DNA of 64,000 nt from Bacteroidota bacterium (GCA_023399595.1 JAEWOR010000041.1:56123-120122); one strand, 5' to 3'; shown: positions 8,831 through 17,638, numbered from the stretch's first letter. Notes: generated by a model from the letters alone, not told the origin. Numbers and translations are program-made.

Positions 8831-8878
8831 TTTCGTATGAAAATTATATTGATATTAAAAATTTAAAAACGCACAGTC

Positions 8879-8941
8879 ATGGTACAAGTTATTGTAGAAA
8901 TCGCCGTTAAAGTTATAGATTTCGTAAGCAGATTATTTTAA
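8879..8941 (+). CDS. Candidate 20-residue amphipathic peptide
   Basis: ATG at 8879 to TAA at 8941 encodes MVQVIVEIAVKVIDFVSRLF. All strongly polar residues (E7, K11, D14, R18) fall on one helical stripe with i+4 acid/base pairs, and nearly all other positions are V, I, F, L or A. The predicted product is an amphipathic membrane-active helix, similar in size and pattern to phenol-soluble modulins or type I toxin peptides such as TisB. It is preceded by an A-rich stretch suited to Bacteroidota initiation and followed 27 bp later by a strong terminator, so it sits in its own short unit. No sequence family is recognised; at this length chance cannot be excluded. Confidence 0.45.
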   Translation: MVQVIVEIAVKVIDFVSRLF

Positions 8942-8968
8942 GAGCTATATTATTTCAATATATTTGTA

Positions 8969-8999
8969 GAGTATAACCAACATTTGGTTATACTCTTTT
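8969..8999 (+). terminator. Strong hairpin terminator after the small peptide gene
   Basis: GAGTATAACCAA at 8969-8980 and TTGGTTATACTC at 8984-8995 form a perfect 12-bp stem with loop CAT, followed by TTTT. It lies just before the acyltransferase gene and overlaps a possible in-frame TTG start at 8998. A consensus -7 box TATATTTG at 8959-8966 directly precedes it, so it could instead be a 5' leader stem of the next transcript. Confidence 0.7.
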
Positions 9000-9018
9000 G
9001 TTTAATAATCAACCCTCA

Positions 9019-9591
9019 ATGAAAAAATTCCTCGGAAAAGCTATCCTAAAATTACTCGGCTGGAAAGTAGTTTTGCAAGGTGATGTAAACGTTCTTAATA
9101 GATGCATACTTGTAGTAGCACCACATACCCATAATATGGAGTATATTTTAGGTAACTTGGCTTATTGGTCATTAGAAAGACCTTTAAAAGTCATCATAAA
9201 AGATGCCCATACAAAAGCTTGGTATGGTTCTGTAGTAAAAAATTTAGGCGGAATTGGAATTGATAGAAGTCAAAAAAATGACTTGGTAAGTTTTGTTGCA
9301 AAACAATTCGAAAAAGAAAATTTCAGTCTAGTAATAACACCTGAAGGAACTAGAAGTTGGGTTCCAAAATGGAGAAAAGGCTTTTACCACATGGCAATGG
9401 CAGCTAAAGTCCCTATTGTTCTTGCAGCGGGAGATTTTAAAAGAAAAATAGTGTATTTAGGATACACCATTCCGTATGAGAGAATTGCATCCGCTCCATT
9501 CGAAGAAATTATGGAAGAAATAGAGAATTATTACATTAAGAACGATATTCATCCTAAAATACCTGCCAACTGGAACCCTAAGATTTATTAA
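9019..9591 (+). CDS. PlsC-like lysophospholipid acyltransferase family protein
   Basis: 190 residues from ATG 9019. A frame-extending TTG at 8998 lies inside a hairpin and is rejected. The acyltransferase motif I appears as PHTHNMEY near residues 35-42, with H36 and a Glu at the usual Asp position of H-x4-D. Motif III is PEGTRSW near 109-115. The family transfers acyl groups from acyl-CoA or acyl-ACP to a lysolipid at the inner membrane. At 190 residues it is a minimal, single-domain member. Replacement of Asp by Glu in motif I is seen in a subgroup of these proteins and leaves the substrate uncertain. Confidence 0.8.
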   Translation: MKKFLGKAILKLLGWKVVLQGDVNVLNRCILVVAPHTHNMEYILGNLAYWSLERPLKVIIKDAHTKAWYGSVVKNLGGIGIDRSQKNDLVSFVAKQFEKENFSLVITPEGTRSWVPKWRKGFYHMAMAAKVPIVLAAGDFKRKIVYLGYTIPYERIASAPFEEIMEEIENYYIKNDIHPKIPANWNPKIY

Positions 9592-9730
9592 TTGGTGTTT
9601 TCATTAAAAATATTTTGTGAATTTTCTGCAGAAATTTACCTTGATGCAAATTATTACAGAATTAACATCAATAACATATAAATCTCTTGATTTTATACAT
9701 TAAATACTCTAATCCCTAATCCTCGAAAAA

Positions 9731-10159
9731 ATGTCTCCAAATAAAAAACAAGAAATATTAGATTACCTTAACAGTTGGAGGAAGGAATCTATGGCTACTT
9801 TTTTAGAAATTGTTTTTACAGATGTTACAGAAGATTCACTCACTGCAACAATGCCTGTACAAGCAAAAGTTCATCAACCTTACGGAATTCTTCATGGTGG
9901 AGCCAGTTGCGTTCTTGCGGAAACCCTTGGATCTAGTTTATCTTATATTAATGTAGATTCGGAAAAGTTTTATCCTGTGGGAACCAATATCAATTCCAAT
10001 CACTTAAGAAGCAAAAAAGATGGTATTGTAACAGGAACCGCTACTTTCATTCGTAAAGGAAATACCATGCATGTTTCTCAAATTGAAATCCGTGATGAAA
10101 AAGGAAAACTTATTAATCACACCACAATGACCAATAATATTATTCCAATTATAAAATAA
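9731..10159 (+). CDS. menI: Hotdog-fold acyl-CoA thioesterase, probable DHNA-CoA hydrolase
   Basis: 142 residues of the PaaI/YdiI hotdog group. The catalytic segment YGILHGGASCVLAETLGS (about 51-68) matches the E. coli YdiI (MenI) active site, with the Glu at about residue 64 as the catalytic acid and the HGG turn. MenI hydrolyses 1,4-dihydroxy-2-naphthoyl-CoA in menaquinone synthesis. The next gene downstream encodes a chorismate-binding enzyme of the same pathway and menC lies about 21 kb away, so the assignment is supported by context, although a general thioesterase cannot be ruled out. It is followed by its own terminator. Confidence 0.78.
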   Translation: MSPNKKQEILDYLNSWRKESMATFLEIVFTDVTEDSLTATMPVQAKVHQPYGILHGGASCVLAETLGSSLSYINVDSEKFYPVGTNINSNHLRSKKDGIVTGTATFIRKGNTMHVSQIEIRDEKGKLINHTTMTNNIIPIIK

Positions 10160-10182
10160 TTAGAATATAAATTTAAAAATAA

Positions 10183-10212
10183 AGGCTCGATTTGAATTGA
10201 GTCTTTTTTTTT
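10183..10212 (+). terminator. Terminator after the MenI-like gene
   Basis: AGGCTC at 10183-10188 pairs with GAGTCT at 10198-10203 (one G-U) and is followed by a run of nine T. It separates the thioesterase from the next promoter. Confidence 0.7.
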
Positions 10213-10262
10213 GTGAAGTTTATAAGTTCATTCAGATTAAAAATAAAATTGAGATTATAATT

Positions 10263-10292
10263 TTGTGATGTTCTATAGCTACACTAAATTTG
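10263..10292 (+). promoter_or_regulatory. Promoter of menF
   Basis: TTG at 10263-10265, a 19-bp spacer and TAAATTTG at 10285-10292 give a full match to the Bacteroidota consensus. The transcript should start near 10299, only a few bases from an ATG at 10305, which favours the internal ATG at 10350 as the real start of the gene. Confidence 0.7.
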
Positions 10293-10349
10293 TAGAACGT
10301 AAATATGGGTTTATACTGTTTTATCAGCTTCCCCAATAAATATTTGTTG

Positions 10350-11306
10350 ATGATTTATTTTAAATTTCCTTTTCAGGAAAATCTTTTTACTATAGAAAAT
10401 TCTCAAGACAAAAATACTCTTCAGTTTTTCTCTTTTGTAGGTGATGAAAGTATTAATTTTAATGGTGAAATTAAAGAAACAAACCATTTTAACGAAAATG
10501 AATATCATCTTTCTAACAATTACTTTTCAGAAGAAATAAAAGAGGAAAACCAAGAAGAATATTTTCAGAATTTAGAGGAAATTATTCAAATTATTAAAGA
10601 TAAAAATCTTCCTAAACTTGTCTATTCAAGAAGAAAAATCATTCCTTTCAACCATATTAATATTCAAAAAAGTTTTGAAAACATTTGCGAAAATTATCCT
10701 AATGCTTTTAGATACATTTTTCAAAAAGAAGGTGTTTCTTGGATGGGTGCTTTTTCTGAAGTTTTAGGGAAATTCAATAAGAAAAGTGGAGTTTTTGAAA
10801 CCATGAGTTTAGCAGGAACTCTTCCCATAACTGAAGATTGGACCAAGAAAGAAATTGAAGAACAAAAACCGGTTACAGATTTCATTAAATCAATTCTCAA
10901 TAAATACACTTCGAATCTTGCTATTTCTGCAACTTACGACCATATTTCAGGAAACATTAAGCATTTAAGAACAGATTTTAAAGCTCAGATACAACTAAAT
11001 GATTTAGAAAATATTATTCAAGAACTTCATCCAACTCCTGCTGTTTGTGGTATACCAAAAGATTTTTGCAAAAGCGTAATTGCAGAACACGAAAAATACC
11101 CACGAGAATTGTACGCAGGTTATATCCGAATAGAAACCAAAACCGAAATTTTATATTTCGTGAACCTAAGATGCAGCAGAATTTTCAAAAATGCTGCTCA
11201 CATATTTGTTGGAGGAGGCATCACTGCACAAAGCAATCTAGAAAAAGAATGGCAAGAAACCGAACTGAAATCTCAGGTTATTGCTAAAAATTTGGTTATT
11301 TCTTAG
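10350..11306 (+). CDS. menF: Isochorismate synthase (chorismate-binding enzyme)
   Basis: 318 residues from ATG 10350 (MIYFKFPFQENLF). An ATG at 10305 would add 15 residues but sits almost on the predicted transcription start. The C-terminal half carries the chorismate-utilising signatures: PKLVYSRRKI, FETMSLAGTLP, HPTPAVCGIPKD and YAGYIRIET. Isochorismate synthase converts chorismate to isochorismate, the first step of menaquinone synthesis, in the cytosol with Mg2+. It is shorter than E. coli MenF in the N-terminal part, as is common in Flavobacteriia. The neighbouring menI-like thioesterase supports the pathway. Salicylate or anthranilate synthases are less likely, given no partner subunit nearby. 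Confidence 0.85.
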   Translation: MIYFKFPFQENLFTIENSQDKNTLQFFSFVGDESINFNGEIKETNHFNENEYHLSNNYFSEEIKEENQEEYFQNLEEIIQIIKDKNLPKLVYSRRKIIPFNHINIQKSFENICENYPNAFRYIFQKEGVSWMGAFSEVLGKFNKKSGVFETMSLAGTLPITEDWTKKEIEEQKPVTDFIKSILNKYTSNLAISATYDHISGNIKHLRTDFKAQIQLNDLENIIQELHPTPAVCGIPKDFCKSVIAEHEKYPRELYAGYIRIETKTEILYFVNLRCSRIFKNAAHIFVGGGITAQSNLEKEWQETELKSQVIAKNLVIS

Positions 11307-11493
11307 CTTTCCCTAATTTGCTCCAAGTACTAAGAACATACAAAAGAATAATTCCCAAAATTGCAGCAGAAATAGAGAAAATAAACTTCACGTTCTCTTC
11401 ATGAAAAAAACCTAAATGATATTCAAAAGCATATAAGTTTATAGCGATAAAAACGATGAAAATAACCAAAAAAACTTTGTAAAACGTCTGCAT
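11296..11493 (-). CDS. Small two-helix membrane protein of unknown function
   Basis: 65 residues with two hydrophobic segments (about 5-22 and 37-54) separated by a short polar loop and ending in the basic tail KLGKAKK, so cytoplasmic termini are likely. It lies immediately downstream of marC on the same strand, 4 bp apart, and its 3' end overlaps the last 11 bp of the convergent menF gene. No family is recognised. Close spacing to marC suggests co-transcription. Confidence 0.6.
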   Translation of the reverse strand: MQTFYKVFLVIFIVFIAINLYAFEYHLGFFHEENVKFIFSISAAILGIILLYVLSTWSKLGKAKK

Positions 11494-11497
11494 AATT

Positions 11498-12100
11498 CTA
11501 AAAAATAATATATTGTTTTATAAGCTGAGCAAAGTTAGCCATAAATAATTTTATAGAAATTGCCAATAGAATAATTCCGAAAACCTTTTGGAGAATAGAT
11601 AGTGTTGCATCACCCAAAACTCTTTCTAACCAATTGGCAGATTTCAGCACCAAATATACGATAATTGTGTTGAGTATGATTCCCAAAATTATGTTAATAT
11701 CATGAAATTCTGCTCTTAGAGATAAAGTAGTTGTTAAAGTTCCAGCTCCTGCAACCAAGGGAAAAGCAATAGGTACAATAGATGCAGATTTAGCTTCAGA
11801 AGTTTTATTAATCTCAATTCCTAAAATCATTTCTAACGCGATAATAAAGATGACAAATGCACCTGCAATTGCAAATGAGTTGATATCTACACCAATAAAT
11901 TTTAGAATTTTATTTCCTACAAAAAGGAAAACAATCATAATAAGACCTGCCGTAATAGAAGCTCTTTCAGAATCTATACTTCCAAATTTTTGTCTTAAAC
12001 TTACGATAATAGGGATAGATCCTAAAATATCAATCACTGCAAAAAGCACCATAAAACAGGTGAAAGTTTCCTTAAATGAAAAATGTTCAAGAAGCCCCAT
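11498..12100 (-). CDS. MarC-family integral membrane protein
   Basis: 200 residues with six predicted membrane segments. The sequence FAVIDILGSIPIIVSL near the start, GIEINKTSEAKSASIVPIAFPLVAGAGT in the middle (with the conserved PLVAGAGT turn) and a closing hydrophobic helix are typical of the MarC/UPF0056 (YhgN-like) group. Members have been proposed as small-solute or amino-acid transporters, but the function is not settled. It starts at ATG 12100 and shares a short unit with the small membrane protein downstream. Confidence 0.88.
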   Translation of the reverse strand: MGLLEHFSFKETFTCFMVLFAVIDILGSIPIIVSLRQKFGSIDSERASITAGLIMIVFLFVGNKILKFIGVDINSFAIAGAFVIFIIALEMILGIEINKTSEAKSASIVPIAFPLVAGAGTLTTTLSLRAEFHDINIILGIILNTIIVYLVLKSANWLERVLGDATLSILQKVFGIILLAISIKLFMANFAQLIKQYIIF

Positions 12101-12142
12101 AATATAAATTTAGAATTTCGCAAAAATATGAAATATTTCTGA

Positions 12143-13882
12143 CTATTTGATAATTTCACTATAGATTTCTACAATATCATGATAAAGGTTCTGCATACCT
12201 TCAGCTGTAGAATGAGGAGCATACTTTTCAATTTGAATTTTCTGAATAATTTTTTTATATTTTTCCAAAAACTCAGTTCCTCTGTTTTCGAATAAATAAG
12301 CGTTAAACTCAGTATCTGTAAGTTTTCCTTTTTGTTTTCTCACATCATTATCTAAGTCTGAACATGCTGCAAAAAAAGTAGCTTTATCCCCTTTTTCATT
12401 CAAATTCTTTAAATAATGAAAATAATCAGCGGGATCTGACTGTATTTTTTTTCTGAGCTCCGATTCTGTTTCAGCTACTGAACCAAGAGGTTTTGACGTT
12501 TTAACTGCTTTTTCATTTTGAATTCTTTTCCATTTTTTAAAGCCTAAAAAACCAATAATTGATAACAGCAGTAAACCACCATTTAACCAAAGTGTTTTCC
12601 AATTAATTTTATTTTTTTCCTTCACTTTTAGGGTTGAAGTTTTCAAAATTGGAGTATTTACAGTTTCTAAAACTGTATTCGTATACTCATTTACTTTCTC
12701 TAAAGTGGATTGAGCTTCTAAAACTTGAGTATGCGACAATACATTCACGTTTAAAACCTGAACTTCTACATTTTGGTATTCCGCAGATTTAGGGTCAAAA
12801 AATGCAAAACTTTCGGTTTTAACAGCAAACTCTCCCGAAATTTTTGGGATGAGAATATAATGAGCTATCACTTCACCAATATTCCCGTCTTTGCTTGCTT
12901 TTACTTTTGAAACTATTTTAGGAGGAAAAACTTCATAATTAGGTGAAGATGCAATTTTAGGCAAGGATAAAGTTTCAAAATTACCATCTCCCGAAAGTTT
13001 AATACTAATTTTCATGGGCTTTTCCATCTCATACTGCATTGTGGAATCAGCATGAATACTCATTTTAAATCTTCCAACAGCATTAGTATAATTTTCTGGT
13101 GCATCTTTAGGAAGTTTTTTAACATTCAATTTTAATTTGTTGGAATGAATGGTCTTCTTTCTGGAATTGGAACTCACAGTTGCGGAAACTGGATGCACAT
13201 CTATATATCCAGATTCATTCGGAAACACCATAAAAACAGCTAAAACTTGTGTAGGCATATCCTCATACCCAGAAGGATCTATCTCCGATTTATTTAAACT
13301 TATAAGTTTGGTATTTACATTTCCATAGTCTGGAAACTTAATATTTTTCACCTTTCTAAGGTTGTCTATACTTTTAGAATAAGCTCTTAGAACCGCTATT
13401 GTTGGCTCATTTAGATATACTGAATTGTCATCTACATCTACATTAAGATAAACTTCATTATCAACACTTTTAGACGCAACAGATTTTTTCTCAACATCGC
13501 GAATAAAAACGTTAAATGGTTCGGTTTTGTATCTTTTATCATTAATATCAACAAGAATTGATCCGAATCTCAACTTCCCTTTTTGCTTTGCTTCCAATGC
13601 AATTCTATAAAAAGTTTGAGTAATTATTGTGTTGGTAGATGGATCTGTAAAGGAACGTTTGTAAGAACCATTTCCTATTAAATTAAACTTATTAGCAATA
13701 TCGGGAAGTTTTAAATAAGATTGGTCATAAATAGCAACGCCATTGGTTTCTAAAACAACGGTTACATTAATAATTTCTCCAGCATCATAATCACTTTTAT
13801 CTGAACTTGCTTTAAAAGAAATCTGTCCGTAAGAAATTACGGATGAAAAAATAAGTAATATGTAACACCATTTATACATCAT
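12143..13882 (-). CDS. batD: BatD-like protein (last gene of the Bat operon)
   Basis: 579 residues from the ATG at 13882, which shares one base with the TGA of the gene before it (TGATG). A cleavable signal peptide (YKWCYILLIFSSVISYGQ) is followed by a periplasmic beta-rich region of about 400 residues (ISFKASSDKSDYDAGEIINV is the typical BatD opening). A single membrane helix lies near residues 425-447 (WKTLWLNGGLLLLSIIGFLGF), followed by a cytoplasmic helical tail. BatD proteins, first found in Bacteroides aerotolerance and Francisella/Leptospira bat loci, are thought to form an inner-membrane complex with the VWA proteins BatA and BatB. The biochemical role is unproven. Confidence 0.88.
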   Translation of the reverse strand: MMYKWCYILLIFSSVISYGQISFKASSDKSDYDAGEIINVTVVLETNGVAIYDQSYLKLPDIANKFNLIGNGSYKRSFTDPSTNTIITQTFYRIALEAKQKGKLRFGSILVDINDKRYKTEPFNVFIRDVEKKSVASKSVDNEVYLNVDVDDNSVYLNEPTIAVLRAYSKSIDNLRKVKNIKFPDYGNVNTKLISLNKSEIDPSGYEDMPTQVLAVFMVFPNESGYIDVHPVSATVSSNSRKKTIHSNKLKLNVKKLPKDAPENYTNAVGRFKMSIHADSTMQYEMEKPMKISIKLSGDGNFETLSLPKIASSPNYEVFPPKIVSKVKASKDGNIGEVIAHYILIPKISGEFAVKTESFAFFDPKSAEYQNVEVQVLNVNVLSHTQVLEAQSTLEKVNEYTNTVLETVNTPILKTSTLKVKEKNKINWKTLWLNGGLLLLSIIGFLGFKKWKRIQNEKAVKTSKPLGSVAETESELRKKIQSDPADYFHYLKNLNEKGDKATFFAACSDLDNDVRKQKGKLTDTEFNAYLFENRGTEFLEKYKKIIQKIQIEKYAPHSTAEGMQNLYHDIVEIYSEIIK

Positions 13883-14637
13883 CACCAATCCTTCTCATTG
13901 CTCTGCGGCATGGAGTAAGAGTTCTTGTTTAAGATTCTCTTTGCTGTTTCTTGTTCTTTTTCTTTTACTTTATTCAGTATTGAGTTTTCTAATTCCTTAG
14001 GCATATTGCCAGAATTGTTATTGTTTTCCTTTTGTTGAGGAGGCTGATTTCCATCTTCACCTTCTCCTTTATTTTGTTGACTATTACCGCCTCCTTTTTG
14101 GTCTTTCTGTTCTCCTTTGCCGTCTTGCTTACCTTTATTTTTATCACCACCACCCCCTTTTCCAGAATCTTTTTGCTGATCTTTTTGTTGCTGTTGGTTA
14201 GCTTTATCCTTCAATTTAGCAATTTCATAATTCTTACGGGCAGTTTCGTTATAAGGATCTTGCTTAAGAACTTTTTTATACAATTCCGCAGCTTTTTCTG
14301 GCTGATTAGCCTGCATATAAGTATTCCCTAAATTGTACTGGGCAGCAGCTCTATCTTTATCGTTAGTTGCAAATTGTTGAGCTTTTTCAAATTCTGTTTT
14401 CGCTTCATCATATTTTTTACTTTTATACAAAGCATTTCCTAAATTGTAATGAGAAGTAAAATCTTTATCTTTCATTTTTGCAGCTTCCATAAACTTTGAA
14501 GAAGCTCCATCATAATTTTTATTCTCAAATTTTCTGTTTCCTTCGTACACCAAAGTATTGTAACTCTCTTGTGCTACAAGAAGATTACAAACTGTAAAAA
14601 CGAATAAAAACGATAAAAATTTAATTTTAGTATTCAT
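13882..14637 (-). CDS. TPR protein of the Bat operon (BatC/BatE-like)
   Basis: 251 residues from ATG 14637; a GTG six bases upstream is ignored. Residues 1-22 are a signal peptide (KIKFLSFLFVFTVCNLLVAQ). Residues about 25-145 contain three tetratricopeptide repeats (DFTSHYNLGNALYKSKKYDE, RAAAQYNLGNTYMQANQPEK). After about 150 the chain is a low-complexity Q/K/G/N/D-rich linker of about 60 residues, then a short conserved end (PKELENSILNKVKEKE). This architecture is the periplasmic TPR partner in Bat loci of Bacteroidota. It probably scaffolds the BatA/B/D complex. It overlaps batD by one base and is 93 bp after batB. Confidence 0.85.
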   Translation of the reverse strand: MNTKIKFLSFLFVFTVCNLLVAQESYNTLVYEGNRKFENKNYDGASSKFMEAAKMKDKDFTSHYNLGNALYKSKKYDEAKTEFEKAQQFATNDKDRAAAQYNLGNTYMQANQPEKAAELYKKVLKQDPYNETARKNYEIAKLKDKANQQQQKDQQKDSGKGGGGDKNKGKQDGKGEQKDQKGGGNSQQNKGEGEDGNQPPQQKENNNNSGNMPKELENSILNKVKEKEQETAKRILNKNSYSMPQSNEKDW

Positions 14638-14730
14638 CAGCACAAAATTATTTCATTAATTGTTAACAAAAGGAATGAGATGTGTTAAAGTTCGGTTAAA
14701 AATAAGCTTAAACAACTGAAAATAAAGAAA

Positions 14731-15738
14731 TCACACAGAAAAATCTCTTTTTGGGTTCACTAAATAGATGATAAAAAAGAAAAATAAAGATATCGCTAAA
14801 AAATATTGATAATAATGAATAGCATTATTAGATTTCACTAAAGTATTAGTCCCAGTTGATTTTTTATTAATAGCAGAAATAATTTGACTAGGCGCTTCAT
14901 TAATATTATTTCCATCAATATAAGTTCCACCTGTAGACTGAGATATATTCTTTAAAGCTTCCGTTTGTCTTTTGGTAACAACCGTTTGTCCCTCTCTGTC
15001 GTTCTTGTAACCCATTAATTGTCCAAAAATATATTCAGGAACTGGAGCGCCTTCTTCCGTTCCCACTCCTACAGAAATCACACTAATTCCCTCTTTATTG
15101 GCTAACTGTACAGCTGCATTATCATTTCCTTCATTATCTTCGCCATCGCTAATGAGGACCACTTTTCTAGATCCTTTATTAACGTTTTTAAACTTTTGAA
15201 CCACGGTTTGCATTCCTTTCAGAAAGTCCGTTCCTTGAATTTGCATAGAATTGGTTTCAATGGCATTAACGTAAGTTTCCGCACTGGTAAAATCTGTAGT
15301 TAGAGGCATTACAGAAACCGCTTCACCCGCAAAAATCACCAAACCCACCTTATCATTTTTCATTTGATTCATGCTTTGAATTATCAGATTTTTAGCTTCA
15401 TCTAAACGACTTGGACTCACATCTTCGGCATTCATAGAACTTGAAACATCTAATAAAAAGATAACAGAGTTCATTTTTTGTTGAGTTTCCACTTCTTCGG
15501 AGCCTTTTAATAAATCGACAAGAGATAAAATTAAAAACAATAATGCAAAAACATACAAAATGGGAAAAAACCTAGAAAATTTAGATCTTTTCTCAAATAA
15601 TTCTTCATGAAACTGCTCTTGAGCAAAAATGTTTCTTTTTTTCTTCTGCCATTTTAAAAAATAGAGCAAAAAGTAAGTTAACAGCGGCAAAAGCAACAGT
15701 AAAAGTAAATACCAATAATTTCCTAAATACCAATCCAT
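14731..15738 (-). CDS. batB: VWA-domain membrane protein BatB
   Basis: 335 residues from ATG 15738, which overlaps the batA stop by one base (TGATG). There are two membrane segments at the N-terminus (about 8-26 and 60-78), a von Willebrand A domain at about 88-285, and one closing helix near 310-330. The metal-ion-dependent adhesion site is intact: LLDVSSSM (DxSxS) near 96-103, a Thr in PLTTD near 147, and ISDGEDNEG near 198. BatB pairs with BatA in the inner membrane with the VWA domain in the periplasm. An insertion between the MIDAS regions (FGQLMGYKNDREGQ) is shared in kind with BatA. Confidence 0.9.
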   Translation of the reverse strand: MDWYLGNYWYLLLLLLLPLLTYFLLYFLKWQKKKRNIFAQEQFHEELFEKRSKFSRFFPILYVFALLFLILSLVDLLKGSEEVETQQKMNSVIFLLDVSSSMNAEDVSPSRLDEAKNLIIQSMNQMKNDKVGLVIFAGEAVSVMPLTTDFTSAETYVNAIETNSMQIQGTDFLKGMQTVVQKFKNVNKGSRKVVLISDGEDNEGNDNAAVQLANKEGISVISVGVGTEEGAPVPEYIFGQLMGYKNDREGQTVVTKRQTEALKNISQSTGGTYIDGNNINEAPSQIISAINKKSTGTNTLVKSNNAIHYYQYFLAISLFFFFIIYLVNPKRDFSV

Positions 15739-16730
15739 CAACTTAAAAATTTATAAAAAACCCAACGCAATAGTGCATCAAAAACCAAGGCAACAAGAGC
15801 TATCCAAAGGAAAACTCTAAAATATTCTTCATAATTATATAATTTAGAAACCTTCATATCCGATTTTTCTAAATTATTAATTTCATCATATACTTCCTGT
15901 AAACTTGTGTTAGAAGTTGCTCTAAAATATTTCCCACCAGTTGTATTGGCAATTTCGCTGAGAACTTGCTCTTCAATTTTAACTTCTGTTTCTGTAAAAA
16001 CCAAATCACCAAAAATATCGGTAGCTGTAGGCATTAATGCATAACCATTGGTTCCGATACCAATACAATAAACTTTAATATTATTATTTTTGGCCAATTG
16101 AGCAGCAATTTGTGGAGGCATTGCATTTTCAATAGTGTTTACTCCATCCGTCATTAAAATAATAATCTTGCTTTTCGCTTTACTATCTTTAAGGTGATTT
16201 ACAGCTACTGAAAGCCCTTCTCCAATAGCCGTTCCTGGCTGGAGTTCTAAAGGATTAAGATTTTCTAATTCATCCACAACTACATCGTGATCAGACGTAA
16301 TGGGAACTTTATTAAAAGCCTCTCCAGAGTAAGTCACCAAACCAATTCTGTCATTTGGACGTTGATTAACAAATTTAATTGCGATTTTTTTGAGCGCCGT
16401 TAAACGGTCTGGAGAAAAATCCTTAGACAACATACTTAAAGAAGTGTCTACTGTCAGGATAATATCTACACCTTTTGTATCATCTCTATCTTGAGAAATG
16501 GTAAAAGTTCGAGGTCGCGCCATTGCAATAATTAACGCAGAAAGAATAATATATTTGAAAAATTTGAGCAAAAATAAAACAAAACCTACTCCACCGCTCA
16601 CCTGCATATTTTGAACAGTAGGAACTTTAATACCTTTCCTTTTCTTCTTAGAAATATCCCTAAAAATAAGCGGAATAAATAAAAGAAAAAGCAGTAAAAA
16701 CCACGGACTATAAAACTCGAAATTAAACAT
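15738..16730 (-). CDS. batA: VWA-domain membrane protein BatA
   Basis: 330 residues. N-terminal membrane segments (FYSPWFLLLFLLFIPLIF and YIILSALIIAMARPR) are followed by a VWA domain (about 85-290) with an intact MIDAS: LTVDTSLSM (DxSxS), ITSD and MTDGVN. A last helix near 305-325 anchors the C-terminus. BatA is the first VWA protein of Bat operons and resembles BatB, with which it presumably forms a complex energised by the MoxR ATPase. It overlaps the preceding gene by 8 bp and the next by one base, so translation is probably coupled. Confidence 0.9.
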   Translation of the reverse strand: MFNFEFYSPWFLLLFLLFIPLIFRDISKKKRKGIKVPTVQNMQVSGGVGFVLFLLKFFKYIILSALIIAMARPRTFTISQDRDDTKGVDIILTVDTSLSMLSKDFSPDRLTALKKIAIKFVNQRPNDRIGLVTYSGEAFNKVPITSDHDVVVDELENLNPLELQPGTAIGEGLSVAVNHLKDSKAKSKIIILMTDGVNTIENAMPPQIAAQLAKNNNIKVYCIGIGTNGYALMPTATDIFGDLVFTETEVKIEEQVLSEIANTTGGKYFRATSNTSLQEVYDEINNLEKSDMKVSKLYNYEEYFRVFLWIALVALVFDALLRWVFYKFLS

Positions 16731-17625
16731 CCTTTCTTAAATTTTCAAATTCTATATCCTTTGCAGATTTTTTTACAAAATCTCTAATTTGCGAAAAATC
16801 GGTTTCCATTGTATTTTTACTTGGGAAGGTTTTGGCAAATTTCACCAAATCTCCTCTTAAAAACACTTCTTCAATTACCTTTTCGTTTTGTTGAGAAATG
16901 GTATTATTTTTCTTCATCACCTCAATTAAATCATCCGTTAAAAGCACATCCGCTGGTAAGTGATATTGTTGGGTAATAAAGGTTCTTGTAATATCTATAA
17001 GCCCCACATAAAAAGAGCGATAATCTCCATTTTCTATGTATTTTTTCTTTTTCAGGGCGTCTAAATCTTTTAGAGTTTGATTGGTTGCCACCACAACAGG
17101 ATTCTTAGCCTTTCTTCCCCATTTTATAAAAAGAATAATGAAAATAATTAAAGCGATAATTGCTAAAGCTGCCAAAATATACCATTTGTACATTTCCCAG
17201 TAATCTTTAACATCCAACTTCACTTCTTTATTATTGAGAATATCATTAATTTGATCTTCTTTTTTAGCGGTATTCATCACCTCAATTTCATAAGGAACCG
17301 TGGTTAGAATTCTACCATTTACTTTAAATTCAAGTTCTGGAATGGTAAATTTACCTTCTTCAAAAACGGCAAATTCTATTTTTCTCTCATAAATATTTTG
17401 ATGAATTCCTGAACTGTCTGTAATTTCTTCAAAATGGAAAGGTAAAAGTTCATTTTTGGGTGCTGCAATTACTTTTTCATCACTAAGTCCCTCAATACGG
17501 ATCACCAATTTATCCACTTCTCCCAATGCTAAAGTTTTCTTCTCTAAATTAGAAAAAACAGTTTGTGAAAAGCCGAAAACAGAGACTATACTAAAAAATA
17601 TAAATAATAATTTCTTCAATTTCAT
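16723..17625 (-). CDS. Single-pass membrane protein of the Bat operon (DUF4381-like)
   Basis: 300 residues: signal peptide at 1-20 (LLFIFFSIVSVFGFSQ), a periplasmic beta-rich segment at about 22-120 that resembles the first domain of BatD, one membrane helix at about 147-170, and a cytoplasmic helical domain (DVLLTDDLIEVMKKN near 220). Proteins of this layout sit between the DUF58 gene and batA in many Bacteroidota. Function is unknown; a role in anchoring or regulating the VWA complex is inference. It overlaps batA by 8 bp and follows the DUF58 gene by 13 bp. Confidence 0.7.
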   Translation of the reverse strand: MKLKKLLFIFFSIVSVFGFSQTVFSNLEKKTLALGEVDKLVIRIEGLSDEKVIAAPKNELLPFHFEEITDSSGIHQNIYERKIEFAVFEEGKFTIPELEFKVNGRILTTVPYEIEVMNTAKKEDQINDILNNKEVKLDVKDYWEMYKWYILAALAIIALIIFIILFIKWGRKAKNPVVVATNQTLKDLDALKKKKYIENGDYRSFYVGLIDITRTFITQQYHLPADVLLTDDLIEVMKKNNTISQQNEKVIEEVFLRGDLVKFAKTFPSKNTMETDFSQIRDFVKKSAKDIEFENLRKDV

Positions 17626-17638
17626 TTGTTTTAATACA

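Noticed and set aside
8998..9018. TTG start that would extend the PlsC-like protein by seven residues
   Set aside because: It lies in the T-tract of a strong hairpin; the ATG at 9019 gives the normal family start.
14032..14331. Plus-strand open frame of 99 codons opposite the TPR gene
   Set aside because: It is the antisense shadow of the Q/K/G-rich linker; its Phe/Leu/Ile-rich product is explained by the complementary codons.
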